From the NCBI RefSeq assembly GCF_001412595.2, contig NZ_CP012640.2, positions 2,914,001-2,978,000 of the forward strand: a DNA stretch of 64,000 nucleotides, given 5' to 3'. Both the position numbers and the translations under genes were made by a program. Shown one piece after another: positions 26,933-36,858 of the stretch. Source of the stretch: Massilia sp. WG5 (GTDB lineage Bacteria; Pseudomonadota; Gammaproteobacteria; Burkholderiales; Burkholderiaceae_D). A model generated the notes under the pieces. It worked only from the letters and a program-made list of their open reading frames with translations. It ran no database searches and was not told the DNA's origin. How positions within the stretch are numbered: the first letter of the stretch is position 1; the number at the start of each line of letters is the position of its first letter.

Positions 26933-27214
26933 ATGTACGCCATGCCTCCCCCGCCCGTCCCTTTCGCCTGCCGCCCCGGCTGCGGCGCCTGCTGCATTGC
27001 GCCCTCGATCAGCTCGCCGATCCCCGGCATGCCGAACGGTAAACCTGCCGGCCTGCGCTGCGTGCAACTGGACCAGCATAACGCTTGCAAGATCTTCGGG
27101 CAGCCGGAACGGCCCAAGGTCTGCGGCGGCCTGCAGCCCTCGGGCGAGATGTGCGGCGACTCGAACGCGCAGGCGATGTTTTTCCTGAGCGAGCTGGAGC
27201 GGCTGACCGCGTGA
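26933..27214 (+). CDS. YkgJ-family cysteine-cluster protein
   Basis: A 93-residue protein with the pattern of the YkgJ/UPF0153 family: [15 protein letters not shown] near the start, then [14 protein letters not shown] and [15 protein letters not shown]. The cysteines suggest a metal or Fe-S site, but the function is unknown. It is divergent from tetR, 101 bp away, and followed by a 174-bp gap before uppP in which I see no further feature. Confidence 0.88.
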   Translation: MYAMPPPPVPFACRPGCGACCIAPSISSPIPGMPNGKPAGLRCVQLDQHNACKIFGQPERPKVCGGLQPSGEMCGDSNAQAMFFLSELERLTA

Positions 27215-27388
27215 AGCCGGCGATCGCAGCGGACTCTTGCCTGCAGCAAAAAAGCCACCACCTATTGCGGGTAACTCGACGGTAGGCGCCCCGGCCGTGG
27301 TAAGCTTGCGCCCTGCCTGCGGCACCAGGTAATACCGCGCAGCGCCCCTTCCCCGTTCCGATCACAATAACATCCTGACCAAAACTTC

Positions 27389-28222
27389 ATGGACATCATT
27401 CTCGCCCTGAAAGCGATCATCATGGGCCTCGTCGAGGGCTTTACCGAGTTCCTGCCGATTTCCTCCACCGGCCACCTGATCCTGGCCGGCAGCCTGATCA
27501 ACTTCACGGGCGAAGTCGCCAAGGTGTTCGAGATCGCGATCCAGGCCGGCGCCATCCTGGCCGTGATGTGGGAATACCGCGCGCGCATCGGCACCGTGCT
27601 TGGCGGCCTCGGATCGGATCCGCGCCAGCGCAAGTTCGTGCTCAACCTGATCGTCGCCTTCCTGCCGGCGGCCGTGCTGGGCCTGCTGTTCAGCAAGGCG
27701 ATCAAGGCCCACCTGTTCGCCCCGGTGCCAGTGGCCCTGGCCTTCATCGTCGGCGCCTTCGTGATCCTGTGGGCGGAACGCCGCCACAAGATGCTGCCGG
27801 GCGCGCACCGCGTCGACACCGTGGACGACATGAGCATGCTCGACGCCTTCAAGGTCGGCTGCGCACAATGCTTCGCCCTGGTCCCGGGCACCAGCCGTTC
27901 GGGCGCCACCATCATCGGCGGCATGCTGTTCGGCCTGTCGCGCAAGGCAGCCACCGAATTCTCCTTCTTCCTCGCGATCCCGACCCTGCTGGCGGCCACC
28001 GTGTACTCGGTGTTCAAGGCGCGCCACGACCTGCATGCGTCCGACCTGCCGCTGTTCCTGATCGGCGGCGTGGCGGCCTTCGTTTCCGCCTTCCTGTGCG
28101 TGCGTTGGCTCTTGCGCTTCATCAGCACGCACGACTTCACGGGCTTCGCCTGGTACCGTATCGTATTCGGCATCCTCATCCTGGTCACGGCGCACTTCGG
28201 CTGGGTGATCTGGGCGGACTGA
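27389..28222 (+). CDS. uppP: Undecaprenyl-diphosphatase
   Basis: An inner-membrane enzyme that dephosphorylates undecaprenyl diphosphate to recycle the peptidoglycan carrier lipid, giving bacitracin resistance (also called BacA). The two catalytic segments are [14 protein letters not shown] near residue 20 and [11 protein letters not shown] near residue 168. The length of 277 aa with about eight membrane segments is normal. The stop codon is 4 bp before the recQ start, so recQ is probably co-transcribed. Confidence 0.97.
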   Translation: MDIILALKAIIMGLVEGFTEFLPISSTGHLILAGSLINFTGEVAKVFEIAIQAGAILAVMWEYRARIGTVLGGLGSDPRQRKFVLNLIVAFLPAAVLGLLFSKAIKAHLFAPVPVALAFIVGAFVILWAERRHKMLPGAHRVDTVDDMSMLDAFKVGCAQCFALVPGTSRSGATIIGGMLFGLSRKAATEFSFFLAIPTLLAATVYSVFKARHDLHASDLPLFLIGGVAAFVSAFLCVRWLLRFISTHDFTGFAWYRIVFGILILVTAHFGWVIWAD

Positions 28223-28226
28223 CACC

Positions 28227-30047
28227 ATGACGAGCGACATCCCGCAACGCGCGCTGCACATCCTGCAGACGGTCTTCGGCTATCCCGCCTTCCGCGGGCA
28301 GCAGGCGGAGATCGTCGAGCACGTGGCCAGCGGCGGCGACGCGCTCGTCCTGATGCCCACCGGCGGCGGCAAGTCGCTGTGCTACCAGATTCCGGCGCTG
28401 GTGCGCGACGGGGTCGGCGTGGTCGTCTCGCCGCTGATCGCGCTGATGCAGGACCAGGTCGACGCGCTGGCCGAAGTCGGCGTGCGCGCGGCCTTCCTGA
28501 ATTCGACCCAGACCTTCGAAGAGACCCTGCGCATCGAAAAGCTGGTGCGCACGGGCGAGATCGACCTGGTCTACGTGGCGCCCGAGCGCCTGATGACGCA
28601 GCGCTGCCTGGACCTGTTCGAGGACTCGCACATCGCGCTGTTCGCGATCGACGAGGCGCACTGCGTCTCGCAATGGGGCCACGACTTCCGTCCCGAATAC
28701 ATCCGCCTGTCGATCCTGCACGAGCGCTTCCCGCACGTGCCGCGTATCGCGCTGACCGCCACCGCCGACCAGCTCACCCGCGCCGAGATCGCCCAGCGCC
28801 TGCAGCTCGACGAAGCGCGCCAGTTCGTCTCGTCGTTCGACCGCCCCAACATCCGCTACGCGATCGTGGAGAAGACCAACGGCCGCAAGCAGTTGCTGGA
28901 CTTCATCGGCACCGAGCACACCGGCGACGCCGGCATCGTGTACTGCCTGTCGCGGAAAAAGGTCGAGGAGACCGCCGACTTCCTGAACGAGAACGGCATC
29001 CGCGCCCTGCCCTATCACGCCGGCATGGACTACGCGCTGCGCGCCGATAACCAGGCCCGCTTCCTGCGCGAAGACGGCATCGTGATGGTGGCGACGATCG
29101 CCTTCGGCATGGGCATCGACAAGCCGGACGTGCGCTTCGTCTGCCACCTCGACCTGCCGAAATCCCTCGAAGGCTATTACCAGGAGACCGGCCGCGCCGG
29201 CCGCGACGGCCTGCCCTCGAACGCCTGGATGGCCTACGGCTTGCAGGACGTGGTGCTGCAGCGCCGGATGATCGACGAGTCCGAAGCCGACGAGAATTTC
29301 AAGCGCGTGCTGTCGTCCAAGCTCGACGCGATGCTGGGCCTGTGCGAGACGCTGTCCTGCCGCCGCATGCGCCTGCTCGAATACTTTGGCGAGCGCTCCG
29401 GCCCCTGCGGCAACTGCGACACCTGCCTGCTGCCGCCGGTCTCGTTCGACGCCACGGTGCCGGTGCAGAAGCTGCTCTCGGCCATCTACCGCGTCGACCA
29501 GCGCTTCGCCGCCGGCCATGTGATCGACGTGCTGCGCGGAGTGCAGACCGAGCGTATCGGCCAGTGGCACCACGACAAGCTGACCGTGTACGGCGTGGGC
29601 GCCGACCGCAGCGAGCAGGAATGGCGCGCCATCGTGCGCCAGGTGATCGCGCTGGGCCTGGTGACGGTCGACCACGACGCCTTCAGCTCCCTGAAGCTGA
29701 CGGAAGCGGCGCGCCCGGTGCTGAAGGGCGAACAGAAGGTGCAGCTGCGCCAGTACCAGAAGCCGGTCAAGCCGAAGCGCGCATCCACGCCGCGCGGCGG
29801 CTACGAAGAGATGGAACTGTCGAAGTCGGAACAGGCGATCTTCGAGAAGCTGCGCTGGTGGCGCGTCGAGACCGCCCGCACGCACGGCGTGCCGGCCTAT
29901 GTCGTGTTCCAGGATGCAACCCTGCGCGAGATCGCCAAGGTCAAGCCGACCTCGCTCGACCAGCTGCGCGGGGTGTCCGGCGTCGGCGCGAAAAAACTCA
30001 CTTCCTACGGCGACGAGATCGTCGCCATGATCAGCGACCTGGTCTGA
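28227..30047 (+). CDS. recQ: ATP-dependent DNA helicase RecQ
   Basis: A 3'-5' helicase of recombination and replication-fork repair. Domains in order: helicase core with Walker [13 protein letters not shown] and [13 protein letters not shown]; motif VI region [10 protein letters not shown]; the RecQ-C zinc cluster ([11 protein letters not shown] then CGNCDTC); a winged helix; and the C-terminal HRDC domain (residues about 525-606). The length of 606 aa matches E. coli RecQ. Its stop codon directly abuts the stop codon of the convergent LytTR regulator, with no intergenic base. Confidence 0.97.
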   Translation: MTSDIPQRALHILQTVFGYPAFRGQQAEIVEHVASGGDALVLMPTGGGKSLCYQIPALVRDGVGVVVSPLIALMQDQVDALAEVGVRAAFLNSTQTFEETLRIEKLVRTGEIDLVYVAPERLMTQRCLDLFEDSHIALFAIDEAHCVSQWGHDFRPEYIRLSILHERFPHVPRIALTATADQLTRAEIAQRLQLDEARQFVSSFDRPNIRYAIVEKTNGRKQLLDFIGTEHTGDAGIVYCLSRKKVEETADFLNENGIRALPYHAGMDYALRADNQARFLREDGIVMVATIAFGMGIDKPDVRFVCHLDLPKSLEGYYQETGRAGRDGLPSNAWMAYGLQDVVLQRRMIDESEADENFKRVLSSKLDAMLGLCETLSCRRMRLLEYFGERSGPCGNCDTCLLPPVSFDATVPVQKLLSAIYRVDQRFAAGHVIDVLRGVQTERIGQWHHDKLTVYGVGADRSEQEWRAIVRQVIALGLVTVDHDAFSSLKLTEAARPVLKGEQKVQLRQYQKPVKPKRASTPRGGYEEMELSKSEQAIFEKLRWWRVETARTHGVPAYVVFQDATLREIAKVKPTSLDQLRGVSGVGAKKLTSYGDEIVAMISDLV

Positions 30048-30812
30048 TCATTCCCGGAACAGGTGCACGAAGGTACGGCTCACCGCCAGCTTTTCGTCAC
30101 AGCCCTTTACCAGCACCTGCATGCGCTCGGCGTCGATGCGTTCGGCCGCCAGGATCGCATTCGCGTTGACCACGGTGGCGCGGTGGATCTGCCAGAAGCG
30201 GTCCGGATCGAGCCCGCTCAGGAGGTCCTTCAGCGGCGTGCGCACCAGGGCTTCGTAATCGCGCAGCACGATCCGCGTGTAGCGGGTGTCGGACTGGAAG
30301 AACAGCACCTCGTCGACGTCGATCACGCGCACCTGGCGGCCGACACTGGCCTTGATCCACTTGATGCGCTCCTGGCGCACGCCCGGCAGCGCCGTCTTCA
30401 GCTGGCGCAGCAGCGCGCCCATCTCGGCGCCATCCGCGGGCGGCCGCGCCAGCTTGGCCTGCAGGCGCGCCACCGCCTTGTCGAGACGGTCGGCCTGCAG
30501 CGGCTTGAGCAGGTAGTCGACGGCGCCGGCATCGAAGGCATCCACGGCGTACTGGTCGTAGGCGGTGACGAACACCACGTGGGCCAGGCCGCCGATGCGC
30601 TCGGCCACTTCCAGGCCGGACAGGCCGGGCATGCGGATATCGAGGAAGACCACGTCCGGCTCGTGCTCCAGGAAACCGTCCCAGGCATCGTTGCCGTTTT
30701 CCGCCACGGCCAGCACCCGCGCTGCGGGCCAGCATGCCGCCAGCAGTTCCAGCAGGCGTTCGCGCATCAGGGGTTCGTCTTCGGCGATCAGCAGCGTCGG
30801 ATTCGGATTCAT
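30048..30812 (-). CDS. LytTR-type response regulator
   Basis: A two-component transcription factor of 254 residues. The receiver domain (residues 5-120) carries the acidic pocket IAEDEP and phospho-acceptor Asp58 in FLDIRMPG. The C-terminal LytTR DNA-binding domain (about 155-254) shows KASVGRQVRVIDVDEVLFF and FWQIHRATVVNANAI. Its start overlaps the end of the sensor gene by 4 bp (ATGA), so the pair is translationally coupled. The family includes AlgR and YehT; the target genes are unknown. Confidence 0.93.
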   Translation of the reverse strand: MNPNPTLLIAEDEPLMRERLLELLAACWPAARVLAVAENGNDAWDGFLEHEPDVVFLDIRMPGLSGLEVAERIGGLAHVVFVTAYDQYAVDAFDAGAVDYLLKPLQADRLDKAVARLQAKLARPPADGAEMGALLRQLKTALPGVRQERIKWIKASVGRQVRVIDVDEVLFFQSDTRYTRIVLRDYEALVRTPLKDLLSGLDPDRFWQIHRATVVNANAILAAERIDAERMQVLVKGCDEKLAVSRTFVHLFRE

Positions 30813-32026
30813 GTTGTCCGCGGATAGGGAATCGTGAGGTCGGCGACCAGGCCCGGGTCGGCGTCGTGCAGGCGCAGGCCGGCGGCGTCGCCGTGGAGCA
30901 GGCGCAGGCGGCGACGTACGTTGTCCAGGCCGGCGCCGCCGTTTTCCGCCGCGAACAGGGTGCTCATGCCCACGCCGCTGTCCTGCACGCGGACCCGCAG
31001 CGCATCGCCGAGTACTTCGGCCGAGACCTTGACCTCGCCGCCGCGCAGGGCCGGTTCGATGCCGTGCTTGATCGCGTTCTCGACCAGGGTCAGCAGGATC
31101 ATGCTGGGCAGCTGCACCTGTTCCAGCGCACGCGGGAGCTGCAGGCTGAAGCGCAGGCGCTCGCCCAGGCGCACCTGCATCACCTTCAAATAGGACTCGA
31201 CCAGGCCGAACTCGGTGGCCAGGCTCACCTGTTCGCTGCGCATGTCGCGCATGCTGGAGCGCAGGAAGTCGATCAGGTTGCTTGTCAATTCGGCGGCGCG
31301 CGGCGCGCCATGCTGGGCCAGCTGCTGCACCGCGCCCAGGGTGTTGAACAGGAAGTGCGGCTCGATCTGGGCGCGCAGCAGGCGCAGCTGGGATTCGGAC
31401 AGTTCGCGCGCCAGGCGCTCGCGTTCGGCGTCGCGCTGCAGCTGCGCGACCAGCGCTTCATGCTTGCGGTAGCGCCAGGCGCCGATGGCCAGCATCGGCA
31501 CCGCCAGCGCCAGTCCGGCGCCGAGGATCATGGCCAGCATGCGCGGCAGCTTGTCAAGCACCGCGGCCGGCGACTGGTCGCTGATCCACAGGGTGGCGCC
31601 GGAGGTGGCCACGGCCGTCAGCAAGGCATACATGAGCATCGTCAGCACCAGCCTGAACTTGCGCCGGACCAGCTCGCGGTAGTTGAACCAGGCGCCGAGC
31701 AGAGCGACCATCAGCGCGATGCCGCAAACGTTGGCGGTGGCGACCGCCGCCGCCCAGCCGATGCCTGGCGAGAGCAGGTGCAGCCCCGCCCCGCACAGCG
31801 TGAACACGGCCAGCAGCGCAGCCGTGACGAGCCAGCCGCGCCAGCCTTTCAGGGCGATGCAGAAGTCACGCAGCTGCTGCCGCTCCACCGGCGAGCGTTG
31901 CGCGAAGCGGCAGTACACCAGGCGGCGATAGCCGTCCTCCGCCTGGGACGCGAGCTCCGGCCGCTCGAGCACCGCGATCTGCTCGTCCTCCCATTTCCCA
32001 TACCAGTCCGCAAGCTTGCGCCACAT
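30809..32026 (-). CDS. LytS/AlgZ-type sensor histidine kinase
   Basis: The 405-residue kinase partner of the LytTR regulator. Four membrane helices lie between residues about 60 and 175 (for example WRGWLVTAALLAVFTLCGAG). The His-kinase domain contains the acceptor His224 in QIEPHFLFNTLGAV, and the ATP-binding region has LVENAIKHGIEP and VQDSGVGM. The start follows AGGGGGGCATC. The input is probably a membrane-embedded signal, as there is no periplasmic sensor domain. Confidence 0.92.
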   Translation of the reverse strand: MWRKLADWYGKWEDEQIAVLERPELASQAEDGYRRLVYCRFAQRSPVERQQLRDFCIALKGWRGWLVTAALLAVFTLCGAGLHLLSPGIGWAAAVATANVCGIALMVALLGAWFNYRELVRRKFRLVLTMLMYALLTAVATSGATLWISDQSPAAVLDKLPRMLAMILGAGLALAVPMLAIGAWRYRKHEALVAQLQRDAERERLARELSESQLRLLRAQIEPHFLFNTLGAVQQLAQHGAPRAAELTSNLIDFLRSSMRDMRSEQVSLATEFGLVESYLKVMQVRLGERLRFSLQLPRALEQVQLPSMILLTLVENAIKHGIEPALRGGEVKVSAEVLGDALRVRVQDSGVGMSTLFAAENGGAGLDNVRRRLRLLHGDAAGLRLHDADPGLVADLTIPYPRTT

Positions 32027-32153
32027 GATGCCCCCCTGTGATCGTTAATATATAGCAACGATTACAGTCTAGGCACCCCGGACGCCGGTGGACAGCGGCG
32101 CGGGACGAAGCACGAATCCCGATGGATGAACGACGAGGCGCCTGGTGTCCGGC

Positions 32154-32873
32154 TTACTTCCTGGCGAAGACCAGGTCCCACACGCCGTGGCCCAGCTTCA
32201 GGCCGCGGTTCTCGAACTTGGTCAGCGGGCGGTAGGACGGCTTCTCGGCATAGCCGTCGGCGGTGTTCTGGAGCAGCGGCTCGGCGTTCAACACTTCCAG
32301 CATCTGCACCGCGTAGTCTTCCCAGTCGGTGGCGCAGTGGATGTAGCCGCCCGGCGCCAGTTTTTCGCACAGCAGCTTGACGAAAGGCGGCTGGATCAGG
32401 CGGCGCTTGTTGTGGCGCGCCTTGTGCCAGGGGTCCGGGAAGAAGATGTGCACGCCGGCCAGCGAACCGTCGGCGATCATGTTGTTCAGCACCTCGACCG
32501 CATCGTGCTGGATCAGGCGCAGGTTCTGGATGTCCTGTTCGCCGATCTGCTTGAGCAGGCTGCCCACGCCCGGGGTGTGCACTTCGACGCCGATGAAGTC
32601 GGTGTCCGGCATGGCCTTGGCGATGTGGGCCGTGGTGTCGCCCATGCCGAAGCCGATTTCCAGCACCAGCGGCGCGTTGCGGCCGAAGGGCGCGTGGAAG
32701 TCGAAGGTCTCCTTGCGGTACTCGATCAGGAACTTCGGCCCGAATTCCTCGAGCGCCCTGGCCTGCCCGGTCGACAACCGTCCCGCACGGGTGACGAAGC
32801 TGCGGATGCGGTGCTCGGTCGGGTCGTAGAGCATCGGGCGGCCTTGGCTGTTGGTGGGCGTATCGGAAGACAT
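32154..32873 (-). CDS. trmB: tRNA (guanine-N7-)-methyltransferase
   Basis: It forms m7G46 in tRNA. The SAM motif [17 protein letters not shown] and the family motif [18 protein letters not shown] are plain, and the last conserved segment [10 protein letters not shown] is present. The start at 32873 (239 aa) matches the family N-terminus ([12 protein letters not shown]); a more upstream frame would extend over the leader. It is divergent from the aspartoacylase-like gene 116 bp away. Confidence 0.95.
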   Translation of the reverse strand: MSSDTPTNSQGRPMLYDPTEHRIRSFVTRAGRLSTGQARALEEFGPKFLIEYRKETFDFHAPFGRNAPLVLEIGFGMGDTTAHIAKAMPDTDFIGVEVHTPGVGSLLKQIGEQDIQNLRLIQHDAVEVLNNMIADGSLAGVHIFFPDPWHKARHNKRRLIQPPFVKLLCEKLAPGGYIHCATDWEDYAVQMLEVLNAEPLLQNTADGYAEKPSYRPLTKFENRGLKLGHGVWDLVFARK

Positions 32874-32989
32874 GATCGATCGGAGACAAGAGAAAGGGGT
32901 CGATATTATAGCCCCAACGGGACGGAGCCAGCCGCCAAGTTCGGACATAATGGCGTTTCGCAAAATGCAGAATTAAAGAGACAACCATC

Positions 32990-34108
32990 ATGCAGTCCAC
33001 CTCCCACCCGATCGCGACCGAAGACAACATCGCCTGCTTCCAGCTGACTTCCTACAGCTTCGGCACGCCGGGGACAGGCAAGAAGGCGTACATCCAGGCC
33101 TCGCTGCACGCCGACGAGGTGCCGGCGATGCTGGTTGCCCACGTGCTGCGGCGCGAGCTGGCGCGCCTCGAGCTCGATGGTCGCATCAGGGGCGAGATCG
33201 TGCTGGTGCCGGCCGCCAATCCGATCGGCCTGTCGCAGGTCGTGCACGGCGCGCCCTTCGGCCGCTTCGACCTCGCCAGCGGTCTCAATTTCAACCGCTT
33301 CTACAAGCACGTCGCCGCCGATCTGAAGGCCTCGCTGAAGGGCGAACTGGGGCCGGACCCGCAGGCCAACGTCGCCCTCGTGCGCGAACATGCGCGCCGT
33401 TCGATCGCCGACTGGAAGACCGACAACCCGGTCCAGGACCTGAAGAAAACCCTGCTGTCGATGGCGATCGACGCCGACATCATGCTCGACCTGCACTGCG
33501 ATAACGAGGCCGTGCTGCATCTCTACACCGGGACCCCGCTGGCGGCGCAGGTCAAGCCGCTGGCCGCGCTGCTGGGCGCGCACGCGACCCTGCTGGCGCG
33601 CGAGTCCGGCGGCGAACCCTTCGACGAAGCCTGCAGCCGCCTGTGGTGGGAGCTGAGCGACCACTTCGGTCCCGAAACGCCGATCCCGATGGCCTGCATC
33701 GGCGTCACCGTCGAACTGCGCGGCGAGATGGACGTGCGCTACGACCTGGCCGAGAAGGACGCGCACGGGCTGCTGCAGTACCTGGGCTACCAGGGCGTGC
33801 TCGACATCGACCTGGATCCGCTGCCGCCGCTGGTCGCCGAGCCGACCCCGCTGGAAGGCGTCGAGCCGCTGTCGGCGCCGCACTCGGGCGTGCTGGTGTT
33901 CCACAAGCGCCTGGGCGACCGCGTGCAGGAGAACGAGGCGGTGGCCGACATCGTCAACCCGGTCAGCGGCCAGGTGACGACCCTGCGCGCGAGCCGGGCC
34001 GGCATCCTGTTCGCCAGCACCGCGCACCGGCACCTGCTGCGCGGGATGCATGTCTGCAAGATCGCCGGGGATGCGGCGTTCCGCAGCGGCAGCCTGCTGG
34101 GCAGCTAG
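32990..34108 (+). CDS. Succinylglutamate desuccinylase/aspartoacylase-family hydrolase
   Basis: A zinc amidohydrolase of the M14-like AstE/ASPA family, 372 residues. The first zinc ligands are in [11 protein letters not shown] (His and Glu) and the third is probably the His of [13 protein letters not shown]. The C-terminal part ([22 protein letters not shown]) resembles the beta-barrel found in this family's carboxypeptidase-like members. The substrate cannot be read, and no arginine succinyltransferase genes are nearby. Its stop codon overlaps the stop of the convergent GGDEF-EAL gene by 4 bp. Confidence 0.85.
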   Translation: MQSTSHPIATEDNIACFQLTSYSFGTPGTGKKAYIQASLHADEVPAMLVAHVLRRELARLELDGRIRGEIVLVPAANPIGLSQVVHGAPFGRFDLASGLNFNRFYKHVAADLKASLKGELGPDPQANVALVREHARRSIADWKTDNPVQDLKKTLLSMAIDADIMLDLHCDNEAVLHLYTGTPLAAQVKPLAALLGAHATLLARESGGEPFDEACSRLWWELSDHFGPETPIPMACIGVTVELRGEMDVRYDLAEKDAHGLLQYLGYQGVLDIDLDPLPPLVAEPTPLEGVEPLSAPHSGVLVFHKRLGDRVQENEAVADIVNPVSGQVTTLRASRAGILFASTAHRHLLRGMHVCKIAGDAAFRSGSLLGS

Positions 34109-36801
34109 GCCGCCAGCTTGTCGTCGAACAGGTAGCGCTGCGCCAGCAGCGCCGCCATGTCGTCCGCCGGCATCGGCCGCGCGACCAGGTAGCCCTGCAC
34201 CTCGTTGCAGCCCAGCGTGCGCAGGATCGCCAGCTGCTCGGCGTTCTCGACGCCTTCCGCCACCACCTCCATGCCGAGCGCGTGCGCCATCGAGACGATC
34301 GCCTGGAAGAACACGGTGCCTTCCTTCGAGCGCCCCAGCTCGGCGGTGAAGGAGCGGTCCACCTTCAGCACGTCCATCTTCATGCGCTGCAATTGCGAGA
34401 GCGAGGAATAGCCGGTGCCGAAATCGTCGACGTGCAGCTTGACGCCGAGCGCGCGGATCGCCGCCAGCTCGGCCAGGATCTCGTCCTGGTCGCCCATCAT
34501 GGCCGACTCGGTGATCTCGACCTCCAGCAGCGCCGGCGCGACCCCGTGGCGGCCGAGGGCCTCGGCCAGCTCGCGCCGCACGCCGCCGCGCAGGAACTGC
34601 TTGGGCGAGACGTTGATCGAGACCGGCGCCACCGGCGCGCCGCCGGCCGACCACGCGGCCAGCTGGGCGCAGGCGCGGTCGATCACGATCGCGCCGATCG
34701 GCACGATCAGGCCGCTCGATTCGGCCAGTGGAATGAATTCATCGGGGCGGATCATGCCCAGCTGCGGATGCTCCCAGCGCAGCAGCGCCTCCATGCTCAG
34801 CAGCTCGCCGCTGCGGGTGTCGACGCGCGGCTGGTAGTGCAGCACGAACTGGCGCTTGTCGATCGCTTCCAGCAGGCGCTGGCGCAGCTGGGCGCGGGTC
34901 TTCAGGGTGCTGGACTGGGCCGGGTCGAAGAAGCGGTACTGGCCCTTGCCTTCGTTCTTGCCGGCGTACATGGCGATGTCGCTGTGGCGGATCAGCGTCG
35001 CGGCGTCCTGGCCGTCGCGCGGGAACACGCTGATGCCGACCGAGGCGCCGATCACGTGCTGCTCCTCGGCGATCTCGAAAGGCTTGCCGAAGGCCTGGAT
35101 GATCCGCTGCGCCACCATGCCGACCTGCTCGTCGTTGTCGAAGGGGCTGAGCAGGACGATGAATTCATCGCCGCCGAAGCGCGCCACGCGGTCGCTCGGG
35201 CGCAGCTGCGACAGCAGGCGCGTGGCGGCCGCCTTCAGCAGGCGATCGCCGACCGCGTGGCCGTGCGAGTCGTTGACCTGCTTGAATTCATCGAGGTCGA
35301 TGAACAGCAGCGCCACGCCCTTCCCCGTGAGCTCGGCATGCGCCAGCGCCCCGGGCACGAAGTGCAGGAACCAGTGACGGTTCGGCAAACCGGTCAGGCT
35401 GTCCTCGTTGGCCAGGCGCGCCAGCTGGGCCTCGTGCTCCTTGCGCTCGCTGATGTCCTGCAGGGTGACGGCGAGACCGTCGCCGACCCGCACCAGGCGC
35501 CGGTGGCCCCAGCGGATGTTGAGCCGGTTATCGTCCGGCATGCGCCGGTCTTCCTGATAAAAGCCGGTCGCCAGCGCCTGGCGGTAGTGGGCGATCAGCT
35601 CCGCCGCACCGAGGTCGCGGTGGAGCTCGGAGATCAGGCTGCCGACCAGGCTGTCGCGTGTCATCCCGTAGAAGAAGGCGCCGCGCTCGTTGCAGTCGAC
35701 GATGCGGAAGTCCTGCACCTGTTTCTTGCGGTCGCGCAGCGGCGACACCATGTAGAAGCCGTCGTTGCCGCTCTCGGTTGCGGTGCGGTAGGCGCGCGCC
35801 ACCTCGTCCTGCTCGCGCGCCCGTGCGGCCGCCCGCAGCGACAGCATGCTGGCGATCCCCGATGCCAGCAGCAGCACCACGGTCGCCATCGACGTATAGG
35901 TGCGGCTGTCGCGCCAGTAGGCATCGGCGCCGGCCAGCGCCGCCTCGTGCGACAGCGCGACCAGCGCCACCACCGGATAGGCATTCGCCCGGCTCCAGCC
36001 CAGCACGCGCGCGCGGCCGTCGCCGAAGCTGGCCGGCCCGGCGCCGGCGTCGACCAGCTGGACGCCGCGCGCCACCGGCCAGCGCTCGGCATTCGCCGGC
36101 AGCAGGGAAGCGCGCGCATCCAGCCGCACGATGCCGCTGCTGTCCTGCTCGATGCGCAGGTTGCCGTCGACGCCCACCAGCGCCAGCAGGCTGTGCGCGC
36201 CCAGCGTGGCCGCGCTGACGAAGGAAGTGAAATAGGCGGCATCGACCGCCATCAGCAGCACGCCGCCGAACTCGTCGTCCGCGGTGTCGAGGCGCCGCGT
36301 GAACAGCACCGTGCCACGCAGCGCAGCCAGTTCCGGCGGCGGCATCGCGATCCGCAAGGCGGACGAGTTGTTGTCGCGGTGATGGACGAAGAAGCCGGCC
36401 GCAGCGAGGCTGGCGCCCTCGGCCAGCCGGAGCCCGCTCGACGACGCCAGCCTGCCGCCGCGCCCGATCACGCTCACCGCCACGAAGGCGCTGTCGGTGA
36501 ACATGCCGTCGCGCCGCATGTCCTCGACCAGGGCGCGGTTGTGCGAATGCTCCCAGCTGTGCTTGAGCTGCATCGTGATCTGGTCCATCTGGGCCAGCGA
36601 GCGTGTGACGTACTGTTCGTAGGCTTCGGCGTAGGCGTCGGCCTCCTTGAAGGCCTGCTCGTCGGCGCGCCGGTGCTCGGCGTTCGCGCGCAGCACGGCG
36701 GCGGTCCACAGCGCGGCGCAGGCCAGCAGGGCCAGCGCGGGCCACAGCAACGCAAGGAATCGGTGGGTGCGCGGGGCGGTATGCGTGCTGGGCTTGCTCA
36801 T
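34105..36801 (-). CDS. Membrane-bound diguanylate cyclase/phosphodiesterase with periplasmic sensor
   Basis: This 898-residue protein makes or degrades cyclic di-GMP. It has a TM helix at residues 13-38, a periplasmic Cache-like domain of about 260 residues, and a second TM near 298-325. A PAS-like domain (about 335-450) follows, then GGDEF and EAL. The GGDEF active site is intact (residues 543-547), and EAL is intact at 671-673 with the downstream motifs [10 protein letters not shown] and VDRSF. Both activities look possible. It is monocistronic and convergent with the aspartoacylase-like gene. Confidence 0.93.
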   Translation of the reverse strand: MSKPSTHTAPRTHRFLALLWPALALLACAALWTAAVLRANAEHRRADEQAFKEADAYAEAYEQYVTRSLAQMDQITMQLKHSWEHSHNRALVEDMRRDGMFTDSAFVAVSVIGRGGRLASSSGLRLAEGASLAAAGFFVHHRDNNSSALRIAMPPPELAALRGTVLFTRRLDTADDEFGGVLLMAVDAAYFTSFVSAATLGAHSLLALVGVDGNLRIEQDSSGIVRLDARASLLPANAERWPVARGVQLVDAGAGPASFGDGRARVLGWSRANAYPVVALVALSHEAALAGADAYWRDSRTYTSMATVVLLLASGIASMLSLRAAARAREQDEVARAYRTATESGNDGFYMVSPLRDRKKQVQDFRIVDCNERGAFFYGMTRDSLVGSLISELHRDLGAAELIAHYRQALATGFYQEDRRMPDDNRLNIRWGHRRLVRVGDGLAVTLQDISERKEHEAQLARLANEDSLTGLPNRHWFLHFVPGALAHAELTGKGVALLFIDLDEFKQVNDSHGHAVGDRLLKAAATRLLSQLRPSDRVARFGGDEFIVLLSPFDNDEQVGMVAQRIIQAFGKPFEIAEEQHVIGASVGISVFPRDGQDAATLIRHSDIAMYAGKNEGKGQYRFFDPAQSSTLKTRAQLRQRLLEAIDKRQFVLHYQPRVDTRSGELLSMEALLRWEHPQLGMIRPDEFIPLAESSGLIVPIGAIVIDRACAQLAAWSAGGAPVAPVSINVSPKQFLRGGVRRELAEALGRHGVAPALLEVEITESAMMGDQDEILAELAAIRALGVKLHVDDFGTGYSSLSQLQRMKMDVLKVDRSFTAELGRSKEGTVFFQAIVSMAHALGMEVVAEGVENAEQLAILRTLGCNEVQGYLVARPMPADDMAALLAQRYLFDDKLAA

Positions 36802-36858
36802 GCCGCCGAGTCTAGCCAGCCCAGGTTACCGCTTGATGACAGCGGCGTGCCGCCCTGC